This document shows, piece by piece, positions 52,009 through 60,400 of a stretch of 64,000 bases of DNA. Below the pieces are notes generated by a model, which was given only the letters and a program-made list of their open reading frames with translations, did not search any database and had not been told where the DNA came from. How positions within the stretch are numbered: position 1 is the stretch's first letter; the number at the start of each line of letters is the position of its first letter. The position numbers were made by a program, and so were the translations under genes. Source of the stretch: Clostridium sp. M62/1 (GTDB taxonomy: Bacteria; Bacillota; Clostridia; Lachnospirales; Lachnospiraceae); assembly GCF_020736365.1 (NCBI RefSeq), contig NZ_CP085988.1, positions 3,168,001-3,232,000 on the forward strand, given 5' to 3'.

Positions 52009-53472
52009 CTAACCACTAAAAAAACAGCCTAACGTACCGGCCTGTTCTTTTCTGTCTCTTATTGTTTCTTTGTCATACTGCTTCTCTTCTGCCGAAGCTG
52101 ATACCGTAAGTTCCTTCCATATTGATCTTCCAAGGCTAAGTTCCTTTGATACCGCCCGTTCTGCCTTACAGTCCTGTGCATACTTGCTCTCATATTTCTT
52201 TCTAAGACTCTCGACCTCTTCCACACTGTATCCCTGTGCTAAAAGTTCAGTGTTAAGCCTTTCCCATGCATTGTGCTCATCTTCAAAGAAGGTATCCCCA
52301 CCCTGATAACACGATTCCGCATCATCAAGCTCCCGGATCTGTTCAGCCTTGTCAAAAATATCTTTGAATCTTTCCTTAGCCTTATAGGTCTTACTCTTTT
52401 CCTTTGATGCTTCTTTCTTCTTATCCGTCAGATTATCAAGCACCGACACAAGTTCTTCCGCACTCTCAATCTTATGCCTTACCAGAAATAGATACTGCTC
52501 CTGCAGCTTATGCATCTTTCGGATATCATCCCTATACTTCCATACCTGACTGTATGGCTTCTTTTTCAGCTTTCCAATCCGGTAAAGCTTTGCATAATAT
52601 CTTTTCTGCAAGCCTGACATCTTCGCCCTGCGGTATCTTTTGACATAGCACTTTACTATCGCTGCCTGCTTTTCCTCATTCTGTGACTGGTAAAAAGATA
52701 AATCTTCCTTAGCAATACGCTCCACAATAGCTTCCTGTGAATAATTCTCGCCAAGAGTCTTACATCTTCTGAATCTTGTCATCCCCTGTGGTCTGACTGC
52801 CAGATACTTTCCCTGCTTGACCTCATATCCTTTTTCCGACAGCAGCTCCAGAAATCCACTGAAATCATTTGCCTGTAAAATGCAGGCATCAAGATCTCTT
52901 TTTATCATATCTGCCCACACAAAGCTGCCTTCACGATATTCGCTCCAATCCTTATAATTCTCGTGCTGTTTCTCTTTGCTGCCATCCTCCACATCTATAA
53001 TGGAAAGACCATACTCCTGACACAGCTTATTGGTAATCGGCTGGATATACTTTGCCCAGTCACCTTTCTCGTAGCGATACTTTTTCCCATCCACAAAGCT
53101 TACACTGTTAAATACAATGTGTGAATGAACATGGTCTGTATTATCATGAACCACAAATACCGCTTCATAGGCATCACCAAGATATTCTGCTACAAACTTC
53201 TGTGTTATCTCAAAAGCCCTGTCTGGTTCCACCTCATCCTCTTTGAAAGAAAGAATGATATGATACCCCTGTCGCTTGTCTGTTTTTCCAAACTGCTTCT
53301 TTGTATCCATCATCTGTTCAAAAGCCATATCTGCCTGGCAGTTTATGGCTCCCACAAGTCTTCCTCCCTGCGTTTTCTCAGGATTCATTACATAGTCCAG
53401 TGCCCGCTTTAAATGCCTTGCATGAAAAGAATTCCCGCTGTCCTTCATGTGAAGTATCTTACTGATTGCCAA
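52009..53472 (-). CDS. MobP-type relaxase
   Basis: 487 residues from a TTG (GGTGG 6 nt upstream) that overlaps the mobC stop. Relaxase domain in the first ~170 residues: RALDYVMNPEKT, GYHIILSF (about 70), and the three-His metal motif in HDNTDHVHSHIVFNSV (about 114); the nicking Tyr is probably Tyr in LDYVMNP. The C-terminal 300 residues are Lys-rich and helical with YRRAKMSGLQKRYYAKLYRIGKLKK, typical of MobP relaxases of Clostridial ICEs. It nicks oriT and pilots the strand. Confidence 0.93.
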   Translation of the reverse strand: MAISKILHMKDSGNSFHARHLKRALDYVMNPEKTQGGRLVGAINCQADMAFEQMMDTKKQFGKTDKRQGYHIILSFKEDEVEPDRAFEITQKFVAEYLGDAYEAVFVVHDNTDHVHSHIVFNSVSFVDGKKYRYEKGDWAKYIQPITNKLCQEYGLSIIDVEDGSKEKQHENYKDWSEYREGSFVWADMIKRDLDACILQANDFSGFLELLSEKGYEVKQGKYLAVRPQGMTRFRRCKTLGENYSQEAIVERIAKEDLSFYQSQNEEKQAAIVKCYVKRYRRAKMSGLQKRYYAKLYRIGKLKKKPYSQVWKYRDDIRKMHKLQEQYLFLVRHKIESAEELVSVLDNLTDKKKEASKEKSKTYKAKERFKDIFDKAEQIRELDDAESCYQGGDTFFEDEHNAWERLNTELLAQGYSVEEVESLRKKYESKYAQDCKAERAVSKELSLGRSIWKELTVSASAEEKQYDKETIRDRKEQAGTLGCFFSG

Positions 53473-53791
53473 TCTTTACCACCGCCTCGCTGACAGATTG
53501 ATTCAGCTTTTTCATATATGCCACAAGCTGTTCCTTATCTTTCTTGGAATATATCTGAGCATTACTGTTAAATACAATCTGATTGATGTTAATGCCGATT
53601 CGGTTTATCTCATTGATAAGCTCTTTAAGAAGTTTCCTTACTTCCGGATAATCATTTGGTTTCTGACTGATTAGAAGCCTGATATATTCGGCTTCATTCA
53701 TTCCATTTGCCTTTGCCTTATCAGAAAGTACCTTCGCTTCCTGTGGCATAAGTCTTAGTGTTTTCCTTATACAATGAACTTTATCAGCCAT
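53459..53791 (-). CDS. mobC: MobC-type relaxosome accessory protein
   Basis: 110 residues. RKTLRLMPQEAKVLSDKAKANGMNEAEYIRLLIS is a ribbon-helix-helix-type N-terminus, followed by the family signature LLKELINEINRIGININQIVFNSNAQ. It helps the relaxase open oriT. Overlaps the relaxase start by 14 nt. Confidence 0.92.
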   Translation of the reverse strand: MADKVHCIRKTLRLMPQEAKVLSDKAKANGMNEAEYIRLLISQKPNDYPEVRKLLKELINEINRIGININQIVFNSNAQIYSKKDKEQLVAYMKKLNQSVSEAVVKIGNQ

Positions 53792-53795
53792 AGAA

Positions 53796-54317
53796 TCACC
53801 TTCCTCTCTTACCCGTACTGTATTCTCTTACTCCTTCTGCTACTGTTACAGCAACTTTTTCCAGTTCTTTATTACCCAACTGGGCAATAACCCTGTCTGC
53901 AAGCTCTGTAGCAACTTCTATAAGTTCCTTACCATAACTGGTTTTATCAAACAATCTGTCCAGTCTCTTTTCATCTGCTTTCAGACTTTCATACTTGCTC
54001 TGATACTCGTTATAGTCGTTAAAATCCTTTGGATCACTCCTGTGTGCTTCCGCATCAAGTATCAGTTCATAGTTCCATTCACAGACAATATCTATAACAT
54101 CATCTATCGGGTATGGTTCAATTTCACCATTCTCCTCAGCTACATCCTGCCTGTACATCTTCCCATCTGAATCTATGCCAATGGCATAATCATGTCCTTC
54201 CATATAGTTAAGCAGAATTGCAGCATCTTCTATCGAAGGGTTTAGTAAGATATCAAATGTGTCTGCCCAGGCAATAAGTTCCTCTGGTTCTGCGATTATT
54301 GTAAGTTCTTTATCCAT
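53796..54317 (-). CDS. Acidic hypothetical protein upstream of mobC
   Basis: 173 residues, very acidic. ELIAWADTFDILLNPSIEDAAILLNYMEGHDYAIGIDSDGKMYRQD..., then a helical half (KYESLKADEKRLDRLFDKTSYGKELIEVATELADRVIAQLG). Shine-Dalgarno GGGAGG. First gene after the probable oriT, 4 nt before mobC. Possibly a DNA mimic or relaxosome factor, but unproven and not recognised. Confidence 0.68.
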   Translation of the reverse strand: MDKELTIIAEPEELIAWADTFDILLNPSIEDAAILLNYMEGHDYAIGIDSDGKMYRQDVAEENGEIEPYPIDDVIDIVCEWNYELILDAEAHRSDPKDFNDYNEYQSKYESLKADEKRLDRLFDKTSYGKELIEVATELADRVIAQLGNKELEKVAVTVAEGVREYSTGKRGR

Positions 54318-54396
54318 TGCTTTCCTGCACCTCCCTTATCCGTGTTTTGTATATCTCTTCCACCCACACGCCTGTCTGAATCTCTTAGGTTTACGG

Positions 54397-54459
54397 CTAG
54401 ATACGCATTAGAGACATCTCTGTCCTAATGCCATCTAGTTAGGGAGAAAATCTCCCTAA
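54397..54459. other. Probable oriT: nested inverted repeats upstream of the mob genes
   Basis: CTAGATACGCATTAG (54397-54411) pairs with CTAATGCCATCTAG (54425-54438), one bulge and one mismatch. It is followed directly by a perfect 9-bp hairpin TTAGGGAGA-AAA-TCTCCCTAA (54439-54459). It lies 80 bp upstream of the first gene of the mobC-relaxase set, the normal place for oriT. The nic site is not identified. Confidence 0.55.
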
Positions 54460-54477
54460 AACCCTCTGTTTATGAAA

Positions 54478-54691
54478 GTGGGGGCGCTTTTTGCCCCCAC
54501 TTTGCTACTTTGGGGGCGCTTTCTGCCCCCATTTTGTTATTTTGGGGGCGCTTTCTGCCCCCACTTTTATTTTTGCTTTCGTCCGGATTTTGTCGTGTCC
54601 AAATTGTGGGGGCACTTTTTGCCCCCACTTTGACATTTTGGGGGCGCTTTCTGCCCCCACTTTGCTGTTTTGGGGGCGCTTTCTGCCCCCA
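54478..54691. repeat. Six-copy GGGGGC-N7-GCCCCC hairpin array
   Basis: Copies at 54478-54500, 54511-54531, 54543-54564, 54606-54628, 54639-54660 and 54671-54692. Consensus GGGGGCGCTTTCTGCCCCC. Start-to-start spacing is 33, 32, 63, 33, 32 bp, so two triplets related by a 128-bp shift; the first copy of each triplet has the TTTTT-loop variant (GCTTTTTGC or ACTTTTTGC). Spacers are T-rich and short. It separates the probable oriT from the TOPRIM gene. Every unit folds as a 6-bp GC hairpin on both strands. Confidence 0.9.
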
Positions 54692-54710
54692 CACATCAAA
54701 ATCCGTTTTC

Positions 54711-55688
54711 TCATGCCCTGACTGGTTCATCTGCTCGCTTATTCATCCTGTTCAGATTAAGCTTTGCCGCTACAAGCCACTCGTTGTAATCCTTATATCC
54801 GGCAGGTGGCGGACAGTCTTCTACCTCATATCCAAGCTCATAATACTTTCTCATAAGTTCAGCTGCTGCTTTTCTCCCCGGCTCATCTCCATCAAGGCAG
54901 AACCGGATGGAAGTAATCTGCGGATGTTCCCGAATAAAAGTCTCAAGTGGTGCATCTGCAAGCATCCCAAGTGCCAGCTTATTCGATTCATAATCTGCGA
55001 AGATATCGACATAACTCATAAGGTCGATTGCAGCCTCAAATACTACAAGCTCTGTACTGTTAACATTTACCACATTAAATCCATAGTTTTTATCATTTCC
55101 TGTGACATCACACTTGAATGGCTTGCCCTGCTTATCAAACACTCCCCGCATACTTGCAAATCTTGTCACTCCATTTTTATCATTTCCTTTGAAAACAACA
55201 TTGTGGTAATGCCTGCTCTCATAAATCAGTCCATCTTTTAAAAACAGATCTATGACAGTCCTGCTGATTCCTCTCTCCTGATTCAGATATGAAATAAGAT
55301 AGGAATTATCTCCTGCCAGTTCCGGTAGGACAAATGGCTTTCTCTCCTCTGCCTGCTTCTGCGATACCTGATGAACAAGAGGCTGCTTTACAGGCTTCTC
55401 AATTCTTCTGTATCCTGCGAAATCTAAAAGCCAGAACACAGCCTCTTTTACACTCATTCCACAAAATACCCGTAAGAAATCTATCTGTGAGCCGCCATTG
55501 TTGCCTTTGTCAAACTGCCTTGACCATCTGTACCAATGGCTTCTGTTATAGATACGGATGGAATCCATCTCCTTTAAAGTGTGGTATTTGCCAATCCTCT
55601 TTACTGTATACCCAAGGCTTTCTGCTACTGCACACAGGTCAACACTCTTTGCTATGGCAAGCTCTTCATCCGTAAATCTTCCATCCAT
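54711..55688 (-). CDS. TOPRIM (DUF3991-type) primase-like protein
   Basis: 325 residues. The N-terminal part (about 10-90: AIAKSVDLCAVAESLGYTVKRIGKYHTLKEMDSIRIYNRSHWYRWSRQFDKGNNGGSQIDFL) resembles a zinc-less primase entry module. The TOPRIM fold at about 215-300 has the Glu in VVFEAAIDLMSY and the Asp pair in FCLDGDEPGRKA. It probably primes the complementary strand or acts in element replication. No CHC2 zinc ligands. Directly next to the hairpin array, which could be its substrate (inference). Confidence 0.87.
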   Translation of the reverse strand: MDGRFTDEELAIAKSVDLCAVAESLGYTVKRIGKYHTLKEMDSIRIYNRSHWYRWSRQFDKGNNGGSQIDFLRVFCGMSVKEAVFWLLDFAGYRRIEKPVKQPLVHQVSQKQAEERKPFVLPELAGDNSYLISYLNQERGISRTVIDLFLKDGLIYESRHYHNVVFKGNDKNGVTRFASMRGVFDKQGKPFKCDVTGNDKNYGFNVVNVNSTELVVFEAAIDLMSYVDIFADYESNKLALGMLADAPLETFIREHPQITSIRFCLDGDEPGRKAAAELMRKYYELGYEVEDCPPPAGYKDYNEWLVAAKLNLNRMNKRADEPVRA

Positions 55689-55692
55689 GCTT

Positions 55693-56232
55693 TCACCTTG
55701 CCTTTCCCTGCTCTGCTACAAGCGGTGACTTGATATCAAGTGTCCGGTAATCTGTGCTTAGTGTAATCTTAGGATTATCAATCATGCCTTTTTCCCTGAA
55801 ACTGAAAAATTCACGATTGTCTCCACCGACTATGATATGGTCAATGAGCGGTATTCCCATCAGTTCACACAGCTTGTTCATGCGGTCTGTCATCATCGTG
55901 TCTGCCTTGCTTGGGAATACATTCCCGGATGGATGACAATGGATTAACATCATGCTTGCCGCATTGCTTAGGATACTTGATTTAAACAGCTCTCTCGGAT
56001 GTGCCATTGCCTCATTTAAAGAACCAACACTTGCAAAATGCACATTGATAGGTTTTAAATCTGACCTTAGATTGACCACACACACTACTTCCCTGTCAAA
56101 CTGGCACATACAGTCTCCCATGACAGCAGCTATATCCGCCGGATTGTTAAAGGTGTGCTCCGAATAAATCGGAGCATCCTTTACAAGTCTTACCGAAACC
56201 ACATCAAGCTTGAAGTCATTCTTCTTTGGCAT
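55693..56232 (-). CDS. RadC-like JAB-domain protein
   Basis: 179 residues from the ATG with AGGAGG 9 nt upstream. JAB/MPN metalloprotease-like fold with the signature HCHPSGNVFPSKAD near residue 99 and an upstream Glu (FKSSILSNAASMMLIHCH). RadC-type proteins are common on mobile elements; biochemical role is unsettled. The helix-hairpin-helix N-terminal domain of chromosomal RadC is missing. Overlaps the small gene upstream by 17 nt. Confidence 0.88.
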   Translation of the reverse strand: MPKKNDFKLDVVSVRLVKDAPIYSEHTFNNPADIAAVMGDCMCQFDREVVCVVNLRSDLKPINVHFASVGSLNEAMAHPRELFKSSILSNAASMMLIHCHPSGNVFPSKADTMMTDRMNKLCELMGIPLIDHIIVGGDNREFFSFREKGMIDNPKITLSTDYRTLDIKSPLVAEQGKAR

Positions 56233-56332
56233 CAGACACCGCCTCCTCTCCAGACTCGACACGGATAACAAAGTCACCTTTCTGGCTGTTTATGAGAGCA
56301 ATGAGTTCTTCCATTGTAAGTTCCTGCTCCAT
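56216..56332 (-). CDS. Tiny ICE protein, 38 aa
   Basis: MEQELTMEELIALINSQ...FVIRVESGEEAVSDAKEE, from an ATG with AGGAGG 5 nt upstream, ending inside the RadC-like gene. The compact helix-strand pattern, ribosome site and coupling support a real gene. Function unknown. Confidence 0.6.
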   Translation of the reverse strand: MEQELTMEELIALINSQKGDFVIRVESGEEAVSDAKEE

Positions 56333-56341
56333 AACTGCCTC

Positions 56342-57337
56342 CTATCTGGACTTTTCCTTCGCATCATATACAAGGGGAGGTTCTGCAACGATACCATCAA
56401 GTCTCTTGTTCGGTGTATCAGTTGCAAGGGTGAGTTTTCTTAAATCCTTATCATAGTGATATACCTGATTGGAAAGTCTCTCGTCCAAAGACACCTCCTG
56501 CATATTTACCTCGACTACCATCTGTGCAAGCATCTCAGGGCTTCCCATATCTGAAGATACTGCAATAACCTCATGCACGCTCGAAGGGAGAATATAAAGG
56601 TCACTCTCTAGACTCTCTGCCAGCTCATGAAGCTCATTCTCATAAAGCATGGATGCTGCACCATTGATACCCTTTTCATTGGAAATCACCCACATCGTCT
56701 GCTCCGGTGGAATCTCAGCTATCATCATCTCTGCGATCTCCTGTGGCATCCCATCCCTTGCGAACATTTCTTTCATAATGTCATTCATGCTACGAACGAC
56801 AGGTGGGAAGAGTCTTCTTGTGTTTTCCGCTGCACACTTAAAGAGCTGTTCCTCGCTCATTCCAAGTCTTTTTGCAAATTCATTTGTAATTTTTGAACTC
56901 TGCACCGCATCCTTATCTGCACTGATTATTACCTTATACACAATAGAAAGATCCTGGAACTCCCTGTGCGGCACCTGTTCCAAAAATGTCTTATTCTGCT
57001 CTGTATTGATGAGCTGGAATACAATCTTCTCGTTAGCATCCTTCATAATGCTGTCCACATCAACAACCGGAACCTGCTCATATGCCCTTTCCATAAAGTC
57101 ACATGCAGCCATAAGTGTTTCCTCAAGATCACCACAGTCCTGATACTTCTTATACATGTCATTGATATAAATCGTAGGCGAAATGTTCCTGCCTTCTTCT
57201 CTTAAGATGATGCCATCAAGAGTCACATTCACCTTTTCCACGGGTTCTGCCACAAGCTCCATTCCTTTGAACTTCTCTGGCATATAATCCATAAACTTTT
57301 CTTTTACTACTTCCTTAAAAATCTCGTAATTCATCAT
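56342..57337 (-). CDS. DUF5688-type ICE protein
   Basis: 331 residues from the first of two adjacent ATGs, 9 nt after GGAGG; the frame to 57382 has no ribosome site. Sequence blocks: NYEIFKEVVKEKFMDYMPE, KVNVTLDGIILREEGRNISPTIYINDMYKKYQDCGDLEETL, INTEQNKTFLEQVPHREFQDLSIVYKV, WVISNEKGINGAASMLYENELHELAESLESDLYILPSSVHEVI. These match a family seen in Clostridial ICEs and labelled DUF5688 (recalled). Soluble, function unknown. Follows the adhesin terminator. Confidence 0.78.
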   Translation of the reverse strand: MMNYEIFKEVVKEKFMDYMPEKFKGMELVAEPVEKVNVTLDGIILREEGRNISPTIYINDMYKKYQDCGDLEETLMAACDFMERAYEQVPVVDVDSIMKDANEKIVFQLINTEQNKTFLEQVPHREFQDLSIVYKVIISADKDAVQSSKITNEFAKRLGMSEEQLFKCAAENTRRLFPPVVRSMNDIMKEMFARDGMPQEIAEMMIAEIPPEQTMWVISNEKGINGAASMLYENELHELAESLESDLYILPSSVHEVIAVSSDMGSPEMLAQMVVEVNMQEVSLDERLSNQVYHYDKDLRKLTLATDTPNKRLDGIVAEPPLVYDAKEKSR

Positions 57338-57364
57338 ATTACGGTTCCTCCTTAATCTAAAAAA

Positions 57365-57399
57365 GCAGGGAACATAAGTCACTGGCTTACATTCCCTGC
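57365..57399 (-). terminator. Terminator of the adhesin gene
   Basis: GCAGGGAATGTAAG-CCAGTGA-CTTATGTTCCCTGC on the minus strand (14-bp stem, one mismatch), followed by TTTTTTAG, 12 bp after the adhesin stop. Its inner part ATGTAAGCCA...ACTTATGT is shared with the hairpin at 62822-62856. Confidence 0.85.
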
Positions 57400-57410
57400 A
57401 AGGTTAATTG

Positions 57411-60400
57411 TTACTGTTTATTCTTTTTCTTTCTTCCACGAAGTCCTACTCCGACACCAGTAATAAGTGCAAGTGCACCAATTCCAAGATAAAGAAGCGG
57501 ATTTGCATTGTCGCCTGTCTGTGGAAGCTTAGGCTCTGTCGGTACATTGACAAGCTTAAGTATTGTTACAACAACTTCCGGTGCATTGTCATCATATCGA
57601 AGAGTTACATCGTGAGCTGTTTCATCAAGGATATATCCGTCAGCTGCTTTTGTCTCAACTACTGTATAATGGATATCTTCCTTAAATGAACCATCCTCAT
57701 TGTAAGTACAGATAGGAAGCTCCTTGCTCTCTGCATGACCATTCTTGTCAGTAGTGAGTGTATCAAGCACCTTTCCGTCCTTATCCCTTACTTCAAATAC
57801 AACACCCTCGATCGGCTTTCCGGTTACTTTGTCAGTTTTCTCAATGACAATCTTACCGACTGCCTGTTCATCTTTCATGGATACCTTCTGGATTTCTGCT
57901 GTCTCCTTTACTTCAAAGGTTACATCACTTGCCACCTTATATCCATATGGTGCAGATTCCTCTCTGAGTGTGTACTTTCCGACAGGAAGTCTCTCAATCA
58001 TATGAGTCTTTCCTGCCTCTGATGTCCAGCTCTCAACAAGCTTTCCATCAGCATCAATAACCGAAAGCTTTGCTCCAGGCAATTCTTTCTTGCCTGTGAT
58101 ATCAGTCTTTGAAATTTCTACCTTGATCGGTGCATTTTCAAATGCTGCCTTAAACTCGATAACCTTTACCTTATCTCCCTGATATGAAGCATCCACATCA
58201 AAAATCTTATCAGACTTCACATAGCCCTTTGGTGCCTCAATCTCTTTGACATAATACTGTCCAAGCGGAAGGTCAGAGGTAAATGTTACTTTGCCATCCT
58301 TTCCAGTAACACCTCTCTCAATCTGTGTATCTGCTTTGACAATGACTTTTCCATCTTTATTTACGATATCCTCTTTCGCAAATAAGCCGAATACTGCACC
58401 TTCAAGAGCATTCTTCGTCTCTGAATCAGTCTTTGTGACAGTAATCTGCACCTTCTGTCTCTCATTGGTTACATCCATTCCCGCAAATACAACCTTTGTA
58501 TTCTGGTCGATATAAGAAAGGTCTGCATCAATCGGTGTATCATCCAGCACAAATCCATCTAATGTCTTTGTCTCTACAAGATAATACTTGCCAAGAGGAA
58601 GGTCATCAATTCTGGCAATGCCCTTATCGTTTGTTACGATAGTTGCTACCTTTTCCCCAGCTTTATGGTAAATGCTTCCAAGTCCGTCTGCACTCACGAT
58701 ATCCTCCTTTGCATATACATCAAAGGTTACTCCTGCAAGACTGTCCTTGAAGTAATTGAAAATGAAATCATACCAGTGTCCCTTCATAAGAGTGGTATCT
58801 GTTACAAACTCGCCATCCTTGTTGATCACGATAGAACCAGTCGGAACCTCATCCTTCATTTCTACATGCTGCACATCTCCTGTATCCTCTACAGTAAACT
58901 GAATATCTGTTGCCTTGAGATATCCGTAAGGAGCAAATTCCTCACGAAGAGTGTAAGTCTCTCCTACGACAAGTCTCTTGATCACATGTGCTTCCTTAGC
59001 ATCAGATGTCCATGTGTCTACCACATTTCCATCCTTGTCAAGTACAGTAAGTGTTGCACCTGTAAGCTCTGCACCGCTTGTGATATCTATCTTTGTAAAC
59101 TCAAAGGTTGTCGGAGTGTTCTTATACTCGCTGTTATATACAGCAGTCTTAACATCCTGTCCCTGATATTTTGTATCAAAGTTTACTGCTTCCTCATTTG
59201 TCACATATCCGGCAGGCTTTACAAGCTCCCTTGCAACATATTTTGCAAATGGATAATCCTTAACAAAAGCAATCTTTCCATTCTCATCAGATGTTGTCTT
59301 CTCAAGAAGTGTGCCTTTCTCGATAATTACCTTGCCATCTACATTCTTGATATCCTCGTCTGCATAAAGACCAAATACTGCACCTGCAATCGGTGTATTA
59401 TCTTCTGAATCAAGCTTAGTCACTGACATATCAAGCTTCTGTCTGTCATCTGAGAAAGTAAGGCTTTCCTTGATAACAGGTGTCTTATCATCCACATATG
59501 TGAATGTCACTTTCTGCTCATTCGGATTTAATACATATCCGTATGGAGCTTCCACTTCCACAACTCTGTACTGTCCAAGAGGAAGATTCTTAGCTGTTGC
59601 CTTTCCATCCTTGCCAGTTGTAAGAGTTGTCACAAGGTCTCCCTTGCTGTAATACTTAATGCGGTTTCCGTCTGCATCCTTCTGGTTGTCTGCTGTGTAA
59701 ATATCCTCGGCAGCATAAACTTTGAATTTTGCTCCGGCAAGTGAGCCTTCCTTATAAACAAACTCTTTCTCATATGAGCTTGCAAGAAGTCCACCCTTGA
59801 ATCCGTCAAGTACCTCTCCCTTCTTTTCTACAGTCAGCTCTCCGACTGCAGGGGCATCGGAATATTCCACAGTAATGATTGCATCATTTGTATCACCATC
59901 TGTCTCAAATGCTGTGTCAGTATCAACAGAGATGCTGACATACTTATCATTTACAACATAGCCAAATGGTGCAGACACTTCCTCAATGCGGTAGTTACCG
60001 ATTTTCAGTGCCTCCGGTAAGATTAAATCTCCGTCCTCATCAGTAAAGAATGAAGTATGCTCTACCTTTGACGGATAAGTTGTGTACTGCTTTACATATT
60101 CGTTCTTATCAATATTAAAGATCTTAAACTCTGCGTTTGGTACAAGTACTGTCTGCTTTGTATCAGAATCCTTCTTGATTACACGAAGCTTTGCAGTAAA
60201 CTCCCTGTCAAGAAATACTCTCCATGTCTGAGGCTCTGTTGGATGATTCTCCTTTATCTTTACCTCAAATGGCTTGATTGTTTTCATGTTATGCGGAGTC
60301 TTTGACTCAACTACCACATAGGTTCCATAAGGAATTGCAATAGAAACTGCATGTCCCTTGTCATCGGATGCGATTGTTGTTGCTCCGTTTTCCCCGATTA

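Noticed and set aside
54478-54691. CRISPR array
   Set aside because: Period of 32-33 bp looks similar, but the palindromic unit is ~20 bp, spacers are ~11-13 bp T-rich and similar to each other, and no cas gene is present.
54470-54730. Minus-strand 86-codon ORF with repeated GGRKRPQN-type peptide over the hairpin array (also open in other frames and on the plus strand)
   Set aside because: Several frames are open only because the hairpin units contain no stops; the peptide simply mirrors the DNA repeats and there is no ribosome site. Treated as a nucleic-acid element, not a gene.
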